A stretch of 64,000 bases of DNA from Bacteroidota bacterium (GCA_018268195.1 JAFDWZ010000015.1:1-64000), one strand, 5' to 3'. Shown: positions 44,143 through 54,183, numbered from the stretch's first letter. Made by a program: numbers and translations. Notes: a model not told the origin generated them from the letters alone.

Positions 44143-44548
44143 CAGTCCGTCAAAAAACTTCGATTGCCCTTCAAAAGTAATTATTTTCCGTTTCGGAAAG
44201 TAATTAAAAGGCTTTTAAAAAAGTAAACTTGGGAAGGGCAAAGTGAGTTGTGAAAATTTTAGTGGGCATTTTTGAGTTAAATGCGGTTAACAATACAGCC
44301 TGTATTCGGTTTGTTCTTTGTATGTATAACATGAAGTAAATACACATCAACATATACGTTAATGGCTATCTTCTTTTAAAAAAATATTCAACAAATACAT
44401 TTGGAGTTTATAGAGTTTGACGATGCTGGGCTTGGCGAAGTGGTGTATTTTTTAGCTTCCCTCTCCACGCGGGATTCTATAGATGCACTGTCGTACGTTT
44501 GCCCACAAAAGTTTCATAGAAGCACTTCACCCTCCATTGCGGCAAACA
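44143..44548. repeat. Cassette repeat, copy 4 (full length)
   Basis: Carries all landmarks from CAGTCCGTCAAAAAACTTCG through CCTTCAAAAGTAATTATTTT, CATCAACATATACGTTAATG, ATTCAACAAATACATTTGGA, GGCGAAGTGGTG, CCACGCGGGATTCTATAGAT and TTTCATAGAAGCACTTCACC to TGCGGCAAACAT. The left edge is preceded by TGACGCACTACGTCA, a small hairpin. It abuts the methyltransferase relic at its right side. Confidence 0.85.
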
Positions 44549-44772
44549 TTAAATTCAGATTTTTCAGGGCATCCTTCTATAAAACTTAAACAAAATAGTC
44601 CGTTGCCATTTAGCAAGTTATACGCATTTGAAATTAGTTCGTTACTTTCTGTTTGCGACAAATACGATAAACAAAATTCACTAGTAATTCTGTCATATTT
44701 TTTGTCAAGACTACTGATTTGTCGCCTGCCCGTAAAAGCAAAATTTGCTGTTGAGTTATTTTTTCTTAAGGA
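44549..44772 (-). pseudogene. Truncated class I SAM methyltransferase relic
   Basis: On the minus strand the frame encodes NFAFTGRRQISSLDKKYDRI, SEFCLSYLSQTESNEL and NLLNGNGLFCLSFIEGCPEK, the central beta4-beta5 part of a class I methyltransferase (FCLPYLS and LFYLSFIEG are typical). No motif I and no start are left upstream, and its C-terminal part ends at the repeat boundary. The fragment therefore appears cut on both sides, one cut being the repeat. Confidence 0.7.
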
Positions 44773-44830
44773 TATATAACCAGCAAAGACATAGATTTTA
44801 CAATGCTATTCGTTTTCATTACATTGTTTC

Positions 44831-45247
44831 TTAATGCTTATTCTTTTTACTGTCGGTTTGTTCTATTATTTCTTGACTTCGAGTTTTGTAATAATACGCA
44901 AACCAAAATATAGAAAATATCGTCATTCCAATTAAATTATATTTTAAATCATTAGGGTCAAATTTTCCATGTATTGTTTTATGTAATAATTTATTTGAAT
45001 AATCTTGTGCAAACTCAATAAGAGTGCCAAACAATAATAGCATTCCAAATATCATTAAATGATTGTTGAGCTTTTTTACTTTGAACAAAATATTCAAAAA
45101 AGCAGCTGCCATAAAGAAAAACAGAGCGTGTAATTCGGTGTCAATATCTCTAAACGGCACCGGTAATTTAATTAAAAACCCACAACAAGATATTGCAAAG
45201 CAAATAGCTACAATGCTATATTTAATTTTATCAGACAATTTAATCAT
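44831..45247 (-). CDS. VanZ-like small membrane protein
   Basis: A 138-residue protein with four helices: YSIVAICFAISCCGFLI, LHALFFFMAAAFLNILF, HLMIFGMLLLFGTLIEFAQD and NLIGMTIFSIFWFAYYY. The pattern FGTLIEFAQDY after helix 3 and the DxxDLKYNLIG before helix 4 match VanZ-like proteins, which are linked to glycopeptide tolerance in Gram-positives but have no settled function in Bacteroidota. Single cassette between repeat copies. Confidence 0.75.
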   Translation of the reverse strand: MIKLSDKIKYSIVAICFAISCCGFLIKLPVPFRDIDTELHALFFFMAAAFLNILFKVKKLNNHLMIFGMLLLFGTLIEFAQDYSNKLLHKTIHGKFDPNDLKYNLIGMTIFSIFWFAYYYKTRSQEIIEQTDSKKNKH

Positions 45248-45282
45248 TAATTACTCCTTTTTATATTAAATTACTGTTCGCG

Positions 45283-45457
45283 TATTGGCGAAGTGGTGTA
45301 TTTTTTAGCTTCCCTCTCCACGCGAGATTCAATAGATGCACTGTCGTACGTTTGACCACAAAAGTTTCATAGAAGCACAAATGCTCAATTTTGCACAAAT
45401 TGTCCAATGAGAGCCGAACGGGATAGGCACCGCAATTGTAAAACAGCTTGTTGTAGG
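45283..45457. repeat. Cassette repeat, copy 5 (3' end only)
   Basis: Begins GTATTGGCGAAGTGGTG, continues CCACGCGAGATTCAATAGAT and TTTCATAGAAGCAC, and ends with ACAGCTTGTTGTAGGC (the GTT core at about 45450) 10 nt from the end of the next gene. The first two thirds of the repeat are absent. Confidence 0.7.
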
Positions 45458-45466
45458 CAGTAATAT

Positions 45467-45901
45467 TTATTCGTCTTTTATTTCGTTGGTTTTTTTAGAG
45501 TTTTGGTATTCATCTTCAGTTTTGATTCTAAAGGCTTTTCCTTCAGCAGTAACTTTTTTTGTTGTCCAACTTACAACAATCAATGGGATTGTGATTTTCT
45601 TATAAGTGTATCTTGGCTCTAAAAGCCCGTCAGCTTTTTGCCCAACTGCTGATTTGACAGCTTTGTCATATGCTTTTTCGTAAAGTTTTTGGTCAGATTT
45701 TCCGCCAAATGGAATGAACAAAAGCCAAAACCTGTTTGATTTAGCTTCTCCTTTCAGATTGTCCAAGACTACATATTCATCTCTTTTGAATTTTTGTATT
45801 TCAATTGGCTGATGATTTACTGTACTTTTGGAAGAGCTACAACTTGAGAACATAATAGTTGCAGCGAGGAATGGTAAAATAATAAAATTTAAATTTTTCA
45901 T
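45467..45901 (-). CDS. Hypothetical lipoprotein
   Basis: A 144-residue lipoprotein (signal LPFLAATIMFSSCSSSKS). Residues 45-100 hold YVVLDNLKGEAKSNRFWLLF and LYEKAYDKAVKSAVGQKADG, then RYTYKKITIPLIVVSWTTKK. The pattern suggests a small alpha/beta domain like that of several uncharacterised Bacteroidota surface lipoproteins. No enzyme motif. Ends next to a cassette-repeat boundary. Confidence 0.6.
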   Translation of the reverse strand: MKNLNFIILPFLAATIMFSSCSSSKSTVNHQPIEIQKFKRDEYVVLDNLKGEAKSNRFWLLFIPFGGKSDQKLYEKAYDKAVKSAVGQKADGLLEPRYTYKKITIPLIVVSWTTKKVTAEGKAFRIKTEDEYQNSKKTNEIKDE

Positions 45902-45992
45902 TTTTTTATGTGCTAATATTTTTTTTAATGTTTGATATTGTTTTAATTTAAATGAATTTCAAGTTGAAATTGGTCGATTTTTTTACTGTTAC

Positions 45993-46337
45993 CTATTTTA
46001 CTTTTGTTTTATATATTCCATTAACAGAATAGTGAGTTGAAAATCTAAAGTTGTTTTGACTATTGTTGATAGAATTAAAAACTGTGGGATAATCCATTTT
46101 GCTAAAAACAACAATACCATCGGAGTTGGATGTAGGTTGCCCTGTTGCGAAAGATTTATTATCACCGTGTATATTCCTAGCATCTTGGTCGTTGGTATAA
46201 AAAGTAATTCTTGAAACTGTACTTGTAGCAGAGGTTTGTTTTATGTTTGCAGTAGTTGTTTTAGTGATTTCTTCTTTTTCGCAAGAAGTTAAGGTATTTG
46301 AAGAAATTGCTAAAAGTCCAAATAGTGTTTCTTTCAT
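45993..46337 (-). CDS. Hypothetical lipoprotein
   Basis: A 114-residue protein with a short lipoprotein signal (FGLLAISSNTLTSCEKEE). The mature part is Ser/Thr/Asn-rich with strand-like segments (SRITFYTNDQDARNI, DGIVVFSKMDYPTVF, FRFSTHYSVNGIYKTKVK). It resembles no family I can name. It lies 91 nt upstream of the preceding lipoprotein gene on the same strand. Confidence 0.5.
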   Translation of the reverse strand: MKETLFGLLAISSNTLTSCEKEEITKTTTANIKQTSATSTVSRITFYTNDQDARNIHGDNKSFATGQPTSNSDGIVVFSKMDYPTVFNSINNSQNNFRFSTHYSVNGIYKTKVK

Positions 46338-46872
46338 TTTAATTTTTTTTGCCTACTCGTTCAGAATTATGGTTTTCGGCTTCTTCGTTTGTAGACTATT
46401 TTCAAGATGTTTAATCTAAGGAAACTGCTTGGGGATTATTACCGTTAACATTCTAATATCAGCAACAAAGATATATTTTATTGCGCTTTTCATGCAATAA
46501 TACGGAAATACTCCGCAAGTTTTGGCTTTTTGAGGTTGCATTTTTTTACAATAGTTTATCTAAGGGGCTTGATGTTTTACTCAAGTGCTTCCGGCTGCTA
46601 TTGAGGCTAAACTCTTCTATATGATAACAGAACTATGCTTTAACCAATATAACGCAACAGGCTTTTTTATCCCCGATTTTTCGAGTGTATGCTTAAATAC
46701 GCTTTGTAAAATACCGGAAGGTTTTGAATACACAATAAATCATTCATTGCAACAATGTACCGGCATTACACTTGAAATTTGGGTTGTGATGCCAGCGGAA
46801 TCGCTTACATCAATCTAATGTTGCAATAAATTGTTGAGCAGAAAAACTTTAAGATTGCGAGGTGAAGTATTA
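46338..46872. other. Junction between cassette region and the infB operon
   Basis: About 530 nt with no gene I would support. The sequence lacks the cassette-repeat landmarks. Two short stop-free stretches occur but show no protein character. It marks the change from accessory DNA to the core translation operon. Confidence 0.5.
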
Positions 46873-47115
46873 TCAGGAAGAGTGGTTTTCTTTCTCTTTT
46901 CTTTTTTTATAAATAATATAAAATCCCGCTCCCACCAAAACATAAGGTACTGCCATCAGATAAAGGATGCCCTTGTTAAGGCCTTTTCCGGCAGAATAAC
47001 CATGTTCCACATTACTCTCAGCACCTATACGGCAAACACTGCACTGCGCCAATGCCTGATGCGTTGTGGTGGCTAAAATCAATATGGTAAGAAGAGAAAA
47101 TATCCTGCGTTTCAT
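46873..47115 (-). CDS. Small conserved membrane protein downstream of infB
   Basis: An 80-residue protein with a signal-like first helix (FSLLTILILATTTHQALAQ), a mature start CSVCRIGAES with two cysteines, and a second helix (GILYLMAVPYVLVGAGFYII) with a lysine-rich cytoplasmic tail. The CxxC at the mature N-terminus and GLNKGILYLM are seen in similar Bacteroidota proteins. The gene starts 2 nt after infB and is the last member of its operon. Function unknown. Confidence 0.65.
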   Translation of the reverse strand: MKRRIFSLLTILILATTTHQALAQCSVCRIGAESNVEHGYSAGKGLNKGILYLMAVPYVLVGAGFYIIYKKRKEKENHSS

Positions 47116-47117
47116 TT

Positions 47118-50100
47118 TTACACCGTTAAAGTTCTTTTTACAGCTACTTGCTCATAACCTTCTATAATATCGCCTACTTTAATATCGTTGAAGTTTTCAA
47201 TATTCAGTCCGCATTCAAATCCTCCTAATACTTCTTTCACATCATCCTTAAAGCGTTTGAGCGATGCAAGTTTACCGGTATAGGTAACAATCCCGTCACG
47301 TACAACCCTGATGGCTGTGTTTCGTGTAACTTTTCCGTCAAGCACCATACATCCGGCAATGGTTCCCACCTTAGGAATTTTGAAGGTTTCGCGTACTTCG
47401 ATGTTGCAAACAATTTTTTCTTCAAACTCCGGAGCAAGCATTCCTTCCATAGCGGCTTTAATCTCGTTGATGGCATCGTAGATGATGGAGTAAAGACGAA
47501 TTTCAATTTCTTCTTTCTCTGCCAGTTTACGTGCATTAACAGAAGGTCGCACTTGGAAACCGATGATGATAGCCTCGGAAGCCGATGCCAACAACACATC
47601 TGATTCGGTAATGGCACCTACCGATTTATGGATAATATTTACCTGTACTTCTGCTGTTGAAAGTTTAAGCAATGAGTCAGAAAGTGCTTCAATAGAACCA
47701 TCCACATCACCTTTTACAATAACATTCAGTTCCTTGAAATTACCTATAGCCAGACGTCTTCCGATTTCATCAAGCGTAATGTGTTTATGGGTACGTATGC
47801 CTTGCTCACGCTGCAATTGAAGACGTTTGTTGGCAATTTCTCTTGCCTCACGTTCATCGTTCATCACATTAAACTGGTCGCCCGCCTGAGGTGCACCACT
47901 CAATCCGAGAATGAGTGCCGGTGTAGAGGGTCCTGCTTCGCTGCGCTTTTGTCCGCGCTCGTTGAACATGGCTTTTACTCTTCCGCTGAAGGATCCTGCA
48001 AGTATTGCATCGCCTACATGAAGTGTTCCAGACTGCACAAGTATGGTTGCCAGATATCCGCGTCCTTTATCAAGTGACGATTCTACAACCGTTCCTTTAG
48101 CATTTTTATCGGGATTTGCTTTCAAATCAAGAAGATCTGCTTGGAGTAATACTTTCTCGAGAAGCAAATCAATATTCAATCCTTTCTTGGCACTGATTTC
48201 CTGTACCTGATATTTTCCTCCCCAGTCTTCAACAAGAATATTCATCTTGGAAAGCTGTTCCTTTATTTTATCGGGATTAGCTCCCGGTTTATCAATTTTA
48301 TTAATGGCAAAAACTATAGGCACGCCTGCAGCCTGAGCATGGTTAATAGCCTCAACGGTTTGCGGCATTACGCTGTCGTCAGCTGCAATTACAATAATAG
48401 CTACGTCAGTAATTTTGGCTCCGCGGGCACGCATTGCAGTAAACGCTTCGTGACCGGGTGTATCGAGGAATGCTATTTTCTTACCGTTGTCGAGTTTAAC
48501 TTCGTAAGCACCTATGTGCTGAGTGATACCTCCTGCTTCGCCAGAAATTACATTGGTTTTACGAATGTAATCCAGCAATGATGTTTTTCCGTGATCTACG
48601 TGTCCCATAACCGTAACTATGGGGGCTCTTGGTTTTAAATCTTCGGGATTATCAACATCTTCTTTAATCGCTTCTTGCACTTCCACATCCACAAATTCAG
48701 CTTTCGCGCCAAACTCATCGGCAATAACTTCCATTGTCTCGGCATCTAATCGCTGATTGATTGAAACAAAAATTCCGAGCTTCATACACTTGGAGATAAT
48801 TTCGTTTACCGAAACATCCAACAACTTCGCCAATTCGTTAGCCGTTACAAATTCAGTTACTTTAATAACCTTATTTTCCGAAAGTTCTTTGTCAAGATTC
48901 TCCTGCCTTTCAAGATTTTCATCTCTCTTCATTCTGCTTCGTTTGGAAGCAGCTGTTTTGCCACCTTTAGCATTCAAACGCGCAAGGGTAGCTTTTATCT
49001 GATCCTGAATTTCTTTATCCGTTACTTCATGCTTAGGCTCCTCATGTTTGCCGGGTTTACCTCTGAAATCACCTCTGCGTTTGAAATCACCTCTGTTTGG
49101 TCCTCCTGGATGGCGATTTCCGGATGTCTGACTCTGCTGCTGATTACCAGGTTTTGTGGCATCAACTTTCTTATCCTTGCGTTTGCGTTTCTTCTTTGTT
49201 TCGTTCTCTGCCGAAGTAGCAACAGGTTTCTTTTTAACCGGCTCTTGAGGCAAATCAATCTTGTCCACAATTTTAGGGCCCGTCAGTTTACTTATCTCTC
49301 TGCGATAAATCTCAGGAGGAGTATTTTTCGGTTCTGTATCTGTTACAGGAGGCTTTGTTTCGGCTGCTACCGGTGGAATTTCGGGTTCCACTGGTGCAAC
49401 GGTTTCTTGCTTAATTTCAGAAGAAGTTTCGCTCTTTACTTCAGCCAACTCATCCGTACCGGCTTGTGGTATTTCAATAGTTTTTTCTCTAACCTCTTCG
49501 GCAACGGGTTCTTCACTCTTACTCTTTTTCTTCTGAACATCTTCTTCGCTGTCCTTTGTCTTGGCCGATTTTGCTGAAGATTTCTTTTTGGGTTTTTCTT
49601 CGAGGTCTATCTTACCCTGAATTTTAGGACCTTCCAGTTTAGAAGCTTTTGCTTTTATAACTTTCTCTTCCTGTTGTTCTTCTTTCTTCTCCTCTGTTTT
49701 TACTTCACTTACCGCCACAGCAGGTGTTTCAGCTATGGTAGAGTTCACTTCTTCTATTTCGGGTTTTGTCTTAGTGGTTTTTTCTTTTACTTCTTTGGTT
49801 TTGGGTTTTGCAGCCTGTTTTTCTGAAGCCTTTTGTTTTATGTTTAAAAGTTTGGAGGCAAGGTCTTCGTCTGATTCAGACTCTTGATTTGCTTTATCCG
49901 TAGAAACAGGTTTTGCTTCAATAATGGTGTTTTCGCGAGTCTGTTTTGCTTTGGTAATTTCAATAGCTTCCTGTCGCGCATGCATATCAGGAGCAAACTC
50001 CTGTGTGAGCAGCGAAAAGGCGTCTGCAGAAATTTTGGTATTAGGGCTGCGATCCACAGAAACTCCCTTTTTTCCAAGAAAGTCCACAATGTGGTCAATC

Positions 50101-50159
50101 CCTACTCCCAAATCCTTAGCGGCTTTGCTTAATCGTACGTCCTTTTTTTCTCCTGACAT
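47118..50159 (-). CDS. infB: Translation initiation factor IF-2
   Basis: GTPase that places initiator tRNA on the 30S subunit. The 1013-residue protein has a very long, charged, Lys/Glu/Pro-rich N-terminal region (about residues 70-420) after the small IF2N helical domain [21 protein letters not shown] second IF2N-like domain ([20 protein letters not shown]) precedes the G domain: G1 [15 protein letters not shown]2/G3 [17 protein letters not shown] and NKIDKPG (G4). Domains III-IV end in [17 protein letters not shown]. Co-transcribed with rimP and nusA. Intact; the N-terminal length is normal for this phylum. Confidence 0.97.
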   Translation of the reverse strand: MSGEKKDVRLSKAAKDLGVGIDHIVDFLGKKGVSVDRSPNTKISADAFSLLTQEFAPDMHARQEAIEITKAKQTRENTIIEAKPVSTDKANQESESDEDLASKLLNIKQKASEKQAAKPKTKEVKEKTTKTKPEIEEVNSTIAETPAVAVSEVKTEEKKEEQQEEKVIKAKASKLEGPKIQGKIDLEEKPKKKSSAKSAKTKDSEEDVQKKKSKSEEPVAEEVREKTIEIPQAGTDELAEVKSETSSEIKQETVAPVEPEIPPVAAETKPPVTDTEPKNTPPEIYRREISKLTGPKIVDKIDLPQEPVKKKPVATSAENETKKKRKRKDKKVDATKPGNQQQSQTSGNRHPGGPNRGDFKRRGDFRGKPGKHEEPKHEVTDKEIQDQIKATLARLNAKGGKTAASKRSRMKRDENLERQENLDKELSENKVIKVTEFVTANELAKLLDVSVNEIISKCMKLGIFVSINQRLDAETMEVIADEFGAKAEFVDVEVQEAIKEDVDNPEDLKPRAPIVTVMGHVDHGKTSLLDYIRKTNVISGEAGGITQHIGAYEVKLDNGKKIAFLDTPGHEAFTAMRARGAKITDVAIIVIAADDSVMPQTVEAINHAQAAGVPIVFAINKIDKPGANPDKIKEQLSKMNILVEDWGGKYQVQEISAKKGLNIDLLLEKVLLQADLLDLKANPDKNAKGTVVESSLDKGRGYLATILVQSGTLHVGDAILAGSFSGRVKAMFNERGQKRSEAGPSTPALILGLSGAPQAGDQFNVMNDEREAREIANKRLQLQREQGIRTHKHITLDEIGRRLAIGNFKELNVIVKGDVDGSIEALSDSLLKLSTAEVQVNIIHKSVGAITESDVLLASASEAIIIGFQVRPSVNARKLAEKEEIEIRLYSIIYDAINEIKAAMEGMLAPEFEEKIVCNIEVRETFKIPKVGTIAGCMVLDGKVTRNTAIRVVRDGIVTYTGKLASLKRFKDDVKEVLGGFECGLNIENFNDIKVGDIIEGYEQVAVKRTLTV

Positions 50160-50215
50160 TAATTGCTATTTATTTCAAAAATTCTCGTAAAAACCAACCG
50201 GTTTTCCGCACAAAG

Positions 50216-51454
50216 TTATTCAAACTCTTCTTTCAATATGCGCACAACTTCTTTTATCGTTTCTTCTTCCAAATCAGCACGTGTTACCAATTCCTCAACC
50301 GGAATTGCCAAAACGTCTTTAGCTGTATCGCAACCTATCTTTTTAAATTCTTCAATAATCCATGGTTCAATCTCGTCTGTAAACTCTTCCAAATCCACAT
50401 CTTCATCGTCCTCCACATCTGAATCGCGATAAACATCTATCTCATATCCTGTAAGTTTGCCGGCAAGTTTGATGTTATTTCCCCCTTTACCTATAGCCAA
50501 TGATACCTGGTCAGACTTCATAAATACAGAGGCCTTTTTGTTTTCCTCATCAATTTTAATATCGGTAATTTTTGCAGGACTTAACGCTCTTTGTATGTAC
50601 AGTGAAATGTTGGTGGTATAGTTGATTACATCAATATTTTCATTTCTCAGCTCTCTTACTATACCATGAATGCGTGAACCTTTCATTCCCACACAAGCTC
50701 CTACCGGGTCAATTCTGTCGTCATAAGATTCAACAGCAACTTTTGCTCTTTCTCCGGGTTCGCGCACAATATTTTTTATGGTTATCAAACCATCAAACAC
50801 CTCCGGAACTTCCAGTTCGAACAAACGCTCCAAAAACACGGGTGCTGTGCGTGATAAAATAATTTTGGGGCTGCCACTTTGCATTTCTACTCGTAAAACA
50901 ACAGCTCTTATGTTGTCGCCTTTTTTGAAAAAGTCAGCAGGTATCTGCTCCACTTTAGGCAATATCAGTTCGTTGCCTTCATCATCAATCACAAGAATCT
51001 CTTTCTTCCAAGCCTGATACACTTCTCCGGTGATAATATCGCCAACACGGTCCTTGTATTTCTGATAAATAGATTCCTTTTCAAGCTCCATAATACGCGC
51101 CACCAGATTCTGACGTGCGCTGAGTACGGCTCTTCTGCCGAAGTCTTCCAGGTGGATGATATCAGAAACTTCCTCTCCTAATTCAAAGTCGTCCTCTATT
51201 TTCAAAGCATCACTCAGCGAAATCTGTGTGTTTTCATCTTCCACCATACCATCTTCTACAATTGTACGGTTGCGAAGAATTTCGACATCGCCCTTCTCGG
51301 TATTAATTACGACATCAATATTATTTCCTTCGCCATATTTTTTGCGAACCATAGCACGGAAAACATCTTCCATGATGCTCATCAATGTGGCACGATCAAT
51401 ATTTTTTGAGTCTTTAAACTCACTAAACGAATCTATGAGGACTGCGTGATCCAT
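50216..51454 (-). CDS. nusA: Transcription elongation/termination factor NusA
   Basis: RNA polymerase-binding factor for pausing, termination and antitermination. The 412-residue protein has the N-terminal polymerase-binding domain (ALIDSFSEFKDSKNIDRATL), an S1 domain (YQKYKDRVGDIITGEVYQ), two KH domains (DPVGACVGMKGSRIHGIVRE; LAIGKGGNNIKLAGKLTGYE with GxxG loops) and an acidic C-terminal helical part (VEDDEDVDLEEFTDEIEPWI). It lies between rimP and infB, the usual order, with a 9-nt gap to rimP. Intact. Confidence 0.96.
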   Translation of the reverse strand: MDHAVLIDSFSEFKDSKNIDRATLMSIMEDVFRAMVRKKYGEGNNIDVVINTEKGDVEILRNRTIVEDGMVEDENTQISLSDALKIEDDFELGEEVSDIIHLEDFGRRAVLSARQNLVARIMELEKESIYQKYKDRVGDIITGEVYQAWKKEILVIDDEGNELILPKVEQIPADFFKKGDNIRAVVLRVEMQSGSPKIILSRTAPVFLERLFELEVPEVFDGLITIKNIVREPGERAKVAVESYDDRIDPVGACVGMKGSRIHGIVRELRNENIDVINYTTNISLYIQRALSPAKITDIKIDEENKKASVFMKSDQVSLAIGKGGNNIKLAGKLTGYEIDVYRDSDVEDDEDVDLEEFTDEIEPWIIEEFKKIGCDTAKDVLAIPVEELVTRADLEEETIKEVVRILKEEFE

Positions 51455-51463
51455 TGTACTTTA

Positions 51464-51922
51464 TTATTTAAAATTTAAATCAAGTTTTGTTTCTTTTATT
51501 TGATTCATCGGAATTACTGTATGCACAGGTTCCGTTGATTTTCCTTTTTTAGCTCCTTTGGGTGTCTGAACTAATTCTATTTTTTCTTCCGTAGCATTTT
51601 GCAATACTCCTTTGTAATGCTGCCCTTCGGTAGTAATAACCTTCACTGTTTTGCCTACTCGTTTCAAATATTGTTTGAAAACTTTCAGCGGTTGGTCCAT
51701 TCCGGGGGAGCCTACTTCAAGCTCATGTTTTTCGAATATGCCTGTACTCTCGAGCGACTGATATAAATGTCTGCTTAGCGAAGCACATTCGTCAATGGTG
51801 ATACCCGAAGACTTATCAATGGAAACCAATATTTTTCCGGGAGTAATTTTTGACTCCACCAGAAAGATATCCTTATCCTGAATATAATCCGTAATGTGTT
51901 GATTTATAATCGTGATATCCAT
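51464..51922 (-). CDS. rimP: Ribosome maturation factor RimP
   Basis: Needed for late maturation of the 30S subunit. About 152 residues with the RimP N-terminal domain (ITPGKILVSIDKSSGITIDE, CASLSRHLYQSLES, LEVGSPGMDQPLKVFKQYLK) and the C-terminal Sm-like barrel (GKTVKVITTEGQHYKGVLQN). The ATG at 51922 (DITIINQHITDYI) fits the family best; upstream in-frame ATGs at 51955 and 51967 would add a non-conserved leader. First gene of the rimP-nusA-infB operon, with a TACTTTTG box at 51986-51993. Confidence 0.93.
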   Translation of the reverse strand: MDITIINQHITDYIQDKDIFLVESKITPGKILVSIDKSSGITIDECASLSRHLYQSLESTGIFEKHELEVGSPGMDQPLKVFKQYLKRVGKTVKVITTEGQHYKGVLQNATEEKIELVQTPKGAKKGKSTEPVHTVIPMNQIKETKLDLNFK

Positions 51923-51985
51923 TTTTTTTGATATGTCTATAAGAAAAGGGGACATCGTCCCCTTCATCTCATCCTAATAACCCCA

Positions 51986-52029
51986 CAAAAGTAAGAAAAT
52001 AATTAACAAGTTGTGTAACGATAATTTTG
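51986..52029. promoter_or_regulatory. Divergent promoter pair rimP / exonuclease
   Basis: On the minus strand TACTTTTG (51993 to 51986) and on the + strand TAATTTTG (52022-52029) both match TAnnTTTG and point away from each other, one to rimP and one to the exonuclease gene. Confidence 0.55.
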
Positions 52030-52054
52030 TTTATTTTTAGCGTAAAATAAAACT

Positions 52055-52771
52055 ATGCTCGAAAAAACACGTCTTGAGAAAATACTTTTCCTTGATATTG
52101 AGACGGTTCCGCAGGCACCCTCATTTGAAAAGTTAGATGCCAAGAGTCGTGAACTCTGGCTGAATAAATCAAAATTTATAAACAAAGCTGCTACTGACGA
52201 AGATGAATTGTACAACAGAGCAGGCATTTATGCTGAGTTTGGAAAGATTGTATGTATATCTACCGGCCATTTTATCCAAAATGGAAAGGAAAAACAACTC
52301 AATCTTCAGTCGTTTTATGGTGATGATGAAAAAGTGTTGCTTAGCGAATTCAAAGAGTTGCTCGATACGCAGTTTTTTAAATCCGATCACCTCTTGTGCG
52401 CTCACAATGGCAAAGAGTTCGACTTCCCTTATCTGTGCAGAAGAATGTTGGTGAATAGGTTAAAACTTCCGGCAATACTTGATATTGCAGGAAAAAAACC
52501 ATGGGATGTACAGCATTTAGACACGATGGAACTTTGGCGTTTTGGCGATTATAAAAACTATACTCCACTGGCTTTGTTAGCACACATTTTCGGTATTCCC
52601 AGCCCTAAGGAAGATATGGACGGCAGCCAGGTGTGGAAGGTTTACTGGCAGGAAAAAAACCTGAAAAGAATAGCCGAATACTGTCAGAAAGATGTGATTA
52701 CGATTGTGCAGCTCATGCTTGCTTTCCGCAATGAAAAACCACTTGCCGATGAGGATGTGGTAATTGTATGA
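52055..52771 (+). CDS. DEDDy 3'-5' exonuclease domain protein (PolB-exonuclease-like)
   Basis: A 238-residue protein consisting of one RNase H-fold exonuclease domain of the kind found in family B polymerases, without a polymerase domain. Motif I FLDIETVPQAPS (D and E), motif II LLCAHNGKEFDFPYLCRRML, and motif III EYCQKDVITIVQLML (YxxxD) are all present, so it should be an active metal-dependent exonuclease. YTPLALLAHIFGIPSPKEDMD is typical of this group. Transcribed away from rimP; last core gene before the IS element. The biological role (repair or RNA processing) is not known. Confidence 0.88.
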   Translation: MLEKTRLEKILFLDIETVPQAPSFEKLDAKSRELWLNKSKFINKAATDEDELYNRAGIYAEFGKIVCISTGHFIQNGKEKQLNLQSFYGDDEKVLLSEFKELLDTQFFKSDHLLCAHNGKEFDFPYLCRRMLVNRLKLPAILDIAGKKPWDVQHLDTMELWRFGDYKNYTPLALLAHIFGIPSPKEDMDGSQVWKVYWQEKNLKRIAEYCQKDVITIVQLMLAFRNEKPLADEDVVIV

Positions 52772-52972
52772 TTTGAAAATGTGATATTATTATGTGAACA
52801 GAAATGGTGCTTCTGAACACAAAGAAAAATTCATTTTCGTTTTTTGAAAATGTAAATATGGCTGGAATAGAATAAACCAAACTTCACAGCAAGATGAATA
52901 AAACAACAACCCTATGTAATGTACCCCATAGTTTAGACTGGAATTAGCAAAGTTAAATAGATAATTCATTTA

Positions 52973-53695
52973 TTATTGTTGTTGTAGAATTTCTTTTTTG
53001 TTACTTTTTTCTTTGTTAATACTTGTTAATATGTTCAAAACTATAGGTTGACCAGTCTGTTCGGTATTCAGGTAAACCTGTGCCGGTGTTTTGTAAGCGA
53101 GCGATTGGTGTGAGCGGTCATGATTGTAAAAATTAAAATATTCCGTTAACGCTAACCAAAGGTCCGTTCCGGTTTTAAATTTATTGGCGTAAATCTTTTC
53201 TTGTTTTACACTGCGCCATACACGCTCTATAAACGCATTGTCGGTGGCTCTGCCTCTGCCATCCATGCTTATTTGAACGTTTTCTAATTTGTTTTCTTGC
53301 CAGATGTTGGTAAAGCGCTCGCTGGTGAACTGACTGCCCTGATCTGTGTTAAATATTTGAGGTGAACCATAGTTGTCAATAGCTTCCTGCTTACAGCTTT
53401 TGCAAAATTCAACGGTCATTGTATTGCTCAATTTGTAGCTGAGTATGTAGCGGCTGTGCCAGTCTATCACTGCTGTCAGGTACATAAAGCCGTTGCTTAA
53501 CGGTATATATGTAATATCCATGCTCCAGACCTGATTGTTTTGTGTAATGCTCATGTTGCGCAATATGTAAGGATATTTTTTGTGACCGGGTGCAATCCTA
53601 CTTGTGTTGCGTTTGGGATATTGTGCTATTAATCCCATTTTGTACATCAGCCTGCGTATGCGTTTGATGTTATACACGTTTCCATCGCGTTGCAA
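52973..53695 (-). CDS. IS3-family transposase OrfB, catalytic part
   Basis: A 240-residue reading with the DDE integrase core: VWSMDITYIPLSNGFMYL (first D), QIFNTDQGSQFTSERF (second D) and GRATDNAFIERVWRSVKQEK (E), and the C-terminal HQSLAYKTPAQVYLN. The preceding helical part of OrfB (HPYYG... region) lies in another frame at 53647-54183, and the ORF's first methionine is absent, so it can only be made by frameshifting or is dead. The residues RIQNQLQRDGNVYNIKRIR continue the N-terminal side in this frame. Confidence 0.9.
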   Translation of the reverse strand: MQRDGNVYNIKRIRRLMYKMGLIAQYPKRNTSRIAPGHKKYPYILRNMSITQNNQVWSMDITYIPLSNGFMYLTAVIDWHSRYILSYKLSNTMTVEFCKSCKQEAIDNYGSPQIFNTDQGSQFTSERFTNIWQENKLENVQISMDGRGRATDNAFIERVWRSVKQEKIYANKFKTGTDLWLALTEYFNFYNHDRSHQSLAYKTPAQVYLNTEQTGQPIVLNILTSINKEKSNKKEILQQQ

Positions 53696-54183
53696 CTGGT
53701 TCTGTATGCGCCTCCGTAATACGGATGCGCGGTATGTATGGCATCCATCCGGTGCATCAGGGCTATGTTGTGTTCAGACTCTGCTCGTTTTTCGTAATAG
53801 AGCGATGATTTGTTAACCCCCGCAAGCTCACATTGACGTGTAAGCGTTAGCTTTTTATTTTCCTTGCTTATCATCCGCTTACGAATATTTTTGTCCAAGA
53901 AACTGTGCAGATTTTTTTTAAGCCACTCGTTTTCCACGCGTAGCTGTCCTATTTGTTTATATAGTTCCTCTTGCAATTTCTCCACACTGTCGTCTTTTAC
54001 CTCTTGTGGTTTCTCAAAAACCTGACTGCTCTGCTCCTGCAGTTGCTTTTTCCATGAGCTAATTTGGTTGGCATGTACATTATATTCTGCCGCCAGTTGT
54101 ACTATGGTTTTCTTTTCTTGTAATGCCTCTAAGGCTACTTTCGCTTTAAACGACCCTGTTAGTTTTCTTCTTTCTTTTCGCAT
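53647..54183 (-). CDS. IS3-family transposase OrfA fused to start of OrfB
   Basis: A 178-residue frame. Residues 1-90 are a typical IS3 OrfA: HTH (LTGSFKAKVALEALQEKKTI, VQLAAEYNVHANQISSWKKQ) and a leucine-zipper helix (VEKLQEELYKQIGQLRVENE). The frame then runs on without break through RKRMISKENKKLTLTRQCEL and AGVNKSSLYYEKRAE, which belong to OrfB, until HPYYGG, after which the sequence loses homology. The true continuation is in the other frame. In normal IS3 elements the two frames change about 80 residues earlier. Confidence 0.85.
   Translation of the reverse strand: MRKERRKLTGSFKAKVALEALQEKKTIVQLAAEYNVHANQISSWKKQLQEQSSQVFEKPQEVKDDSVEKLQEELYKQIGQLRVENEWLKKNLHSFLDKNIRKRMISKENKKLTLTRQCELAGVNKSSLYYEKRAESEHNIALMHRMDAIHTAHPYYGGAYRTSCNAMETCITSNAYAG

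Noticed and set aside
46585-46818. Plus-strand open frame of about 77 codons
   Set aside because: No domain, no partner, and opposite in strand to all neighbours; not supported.
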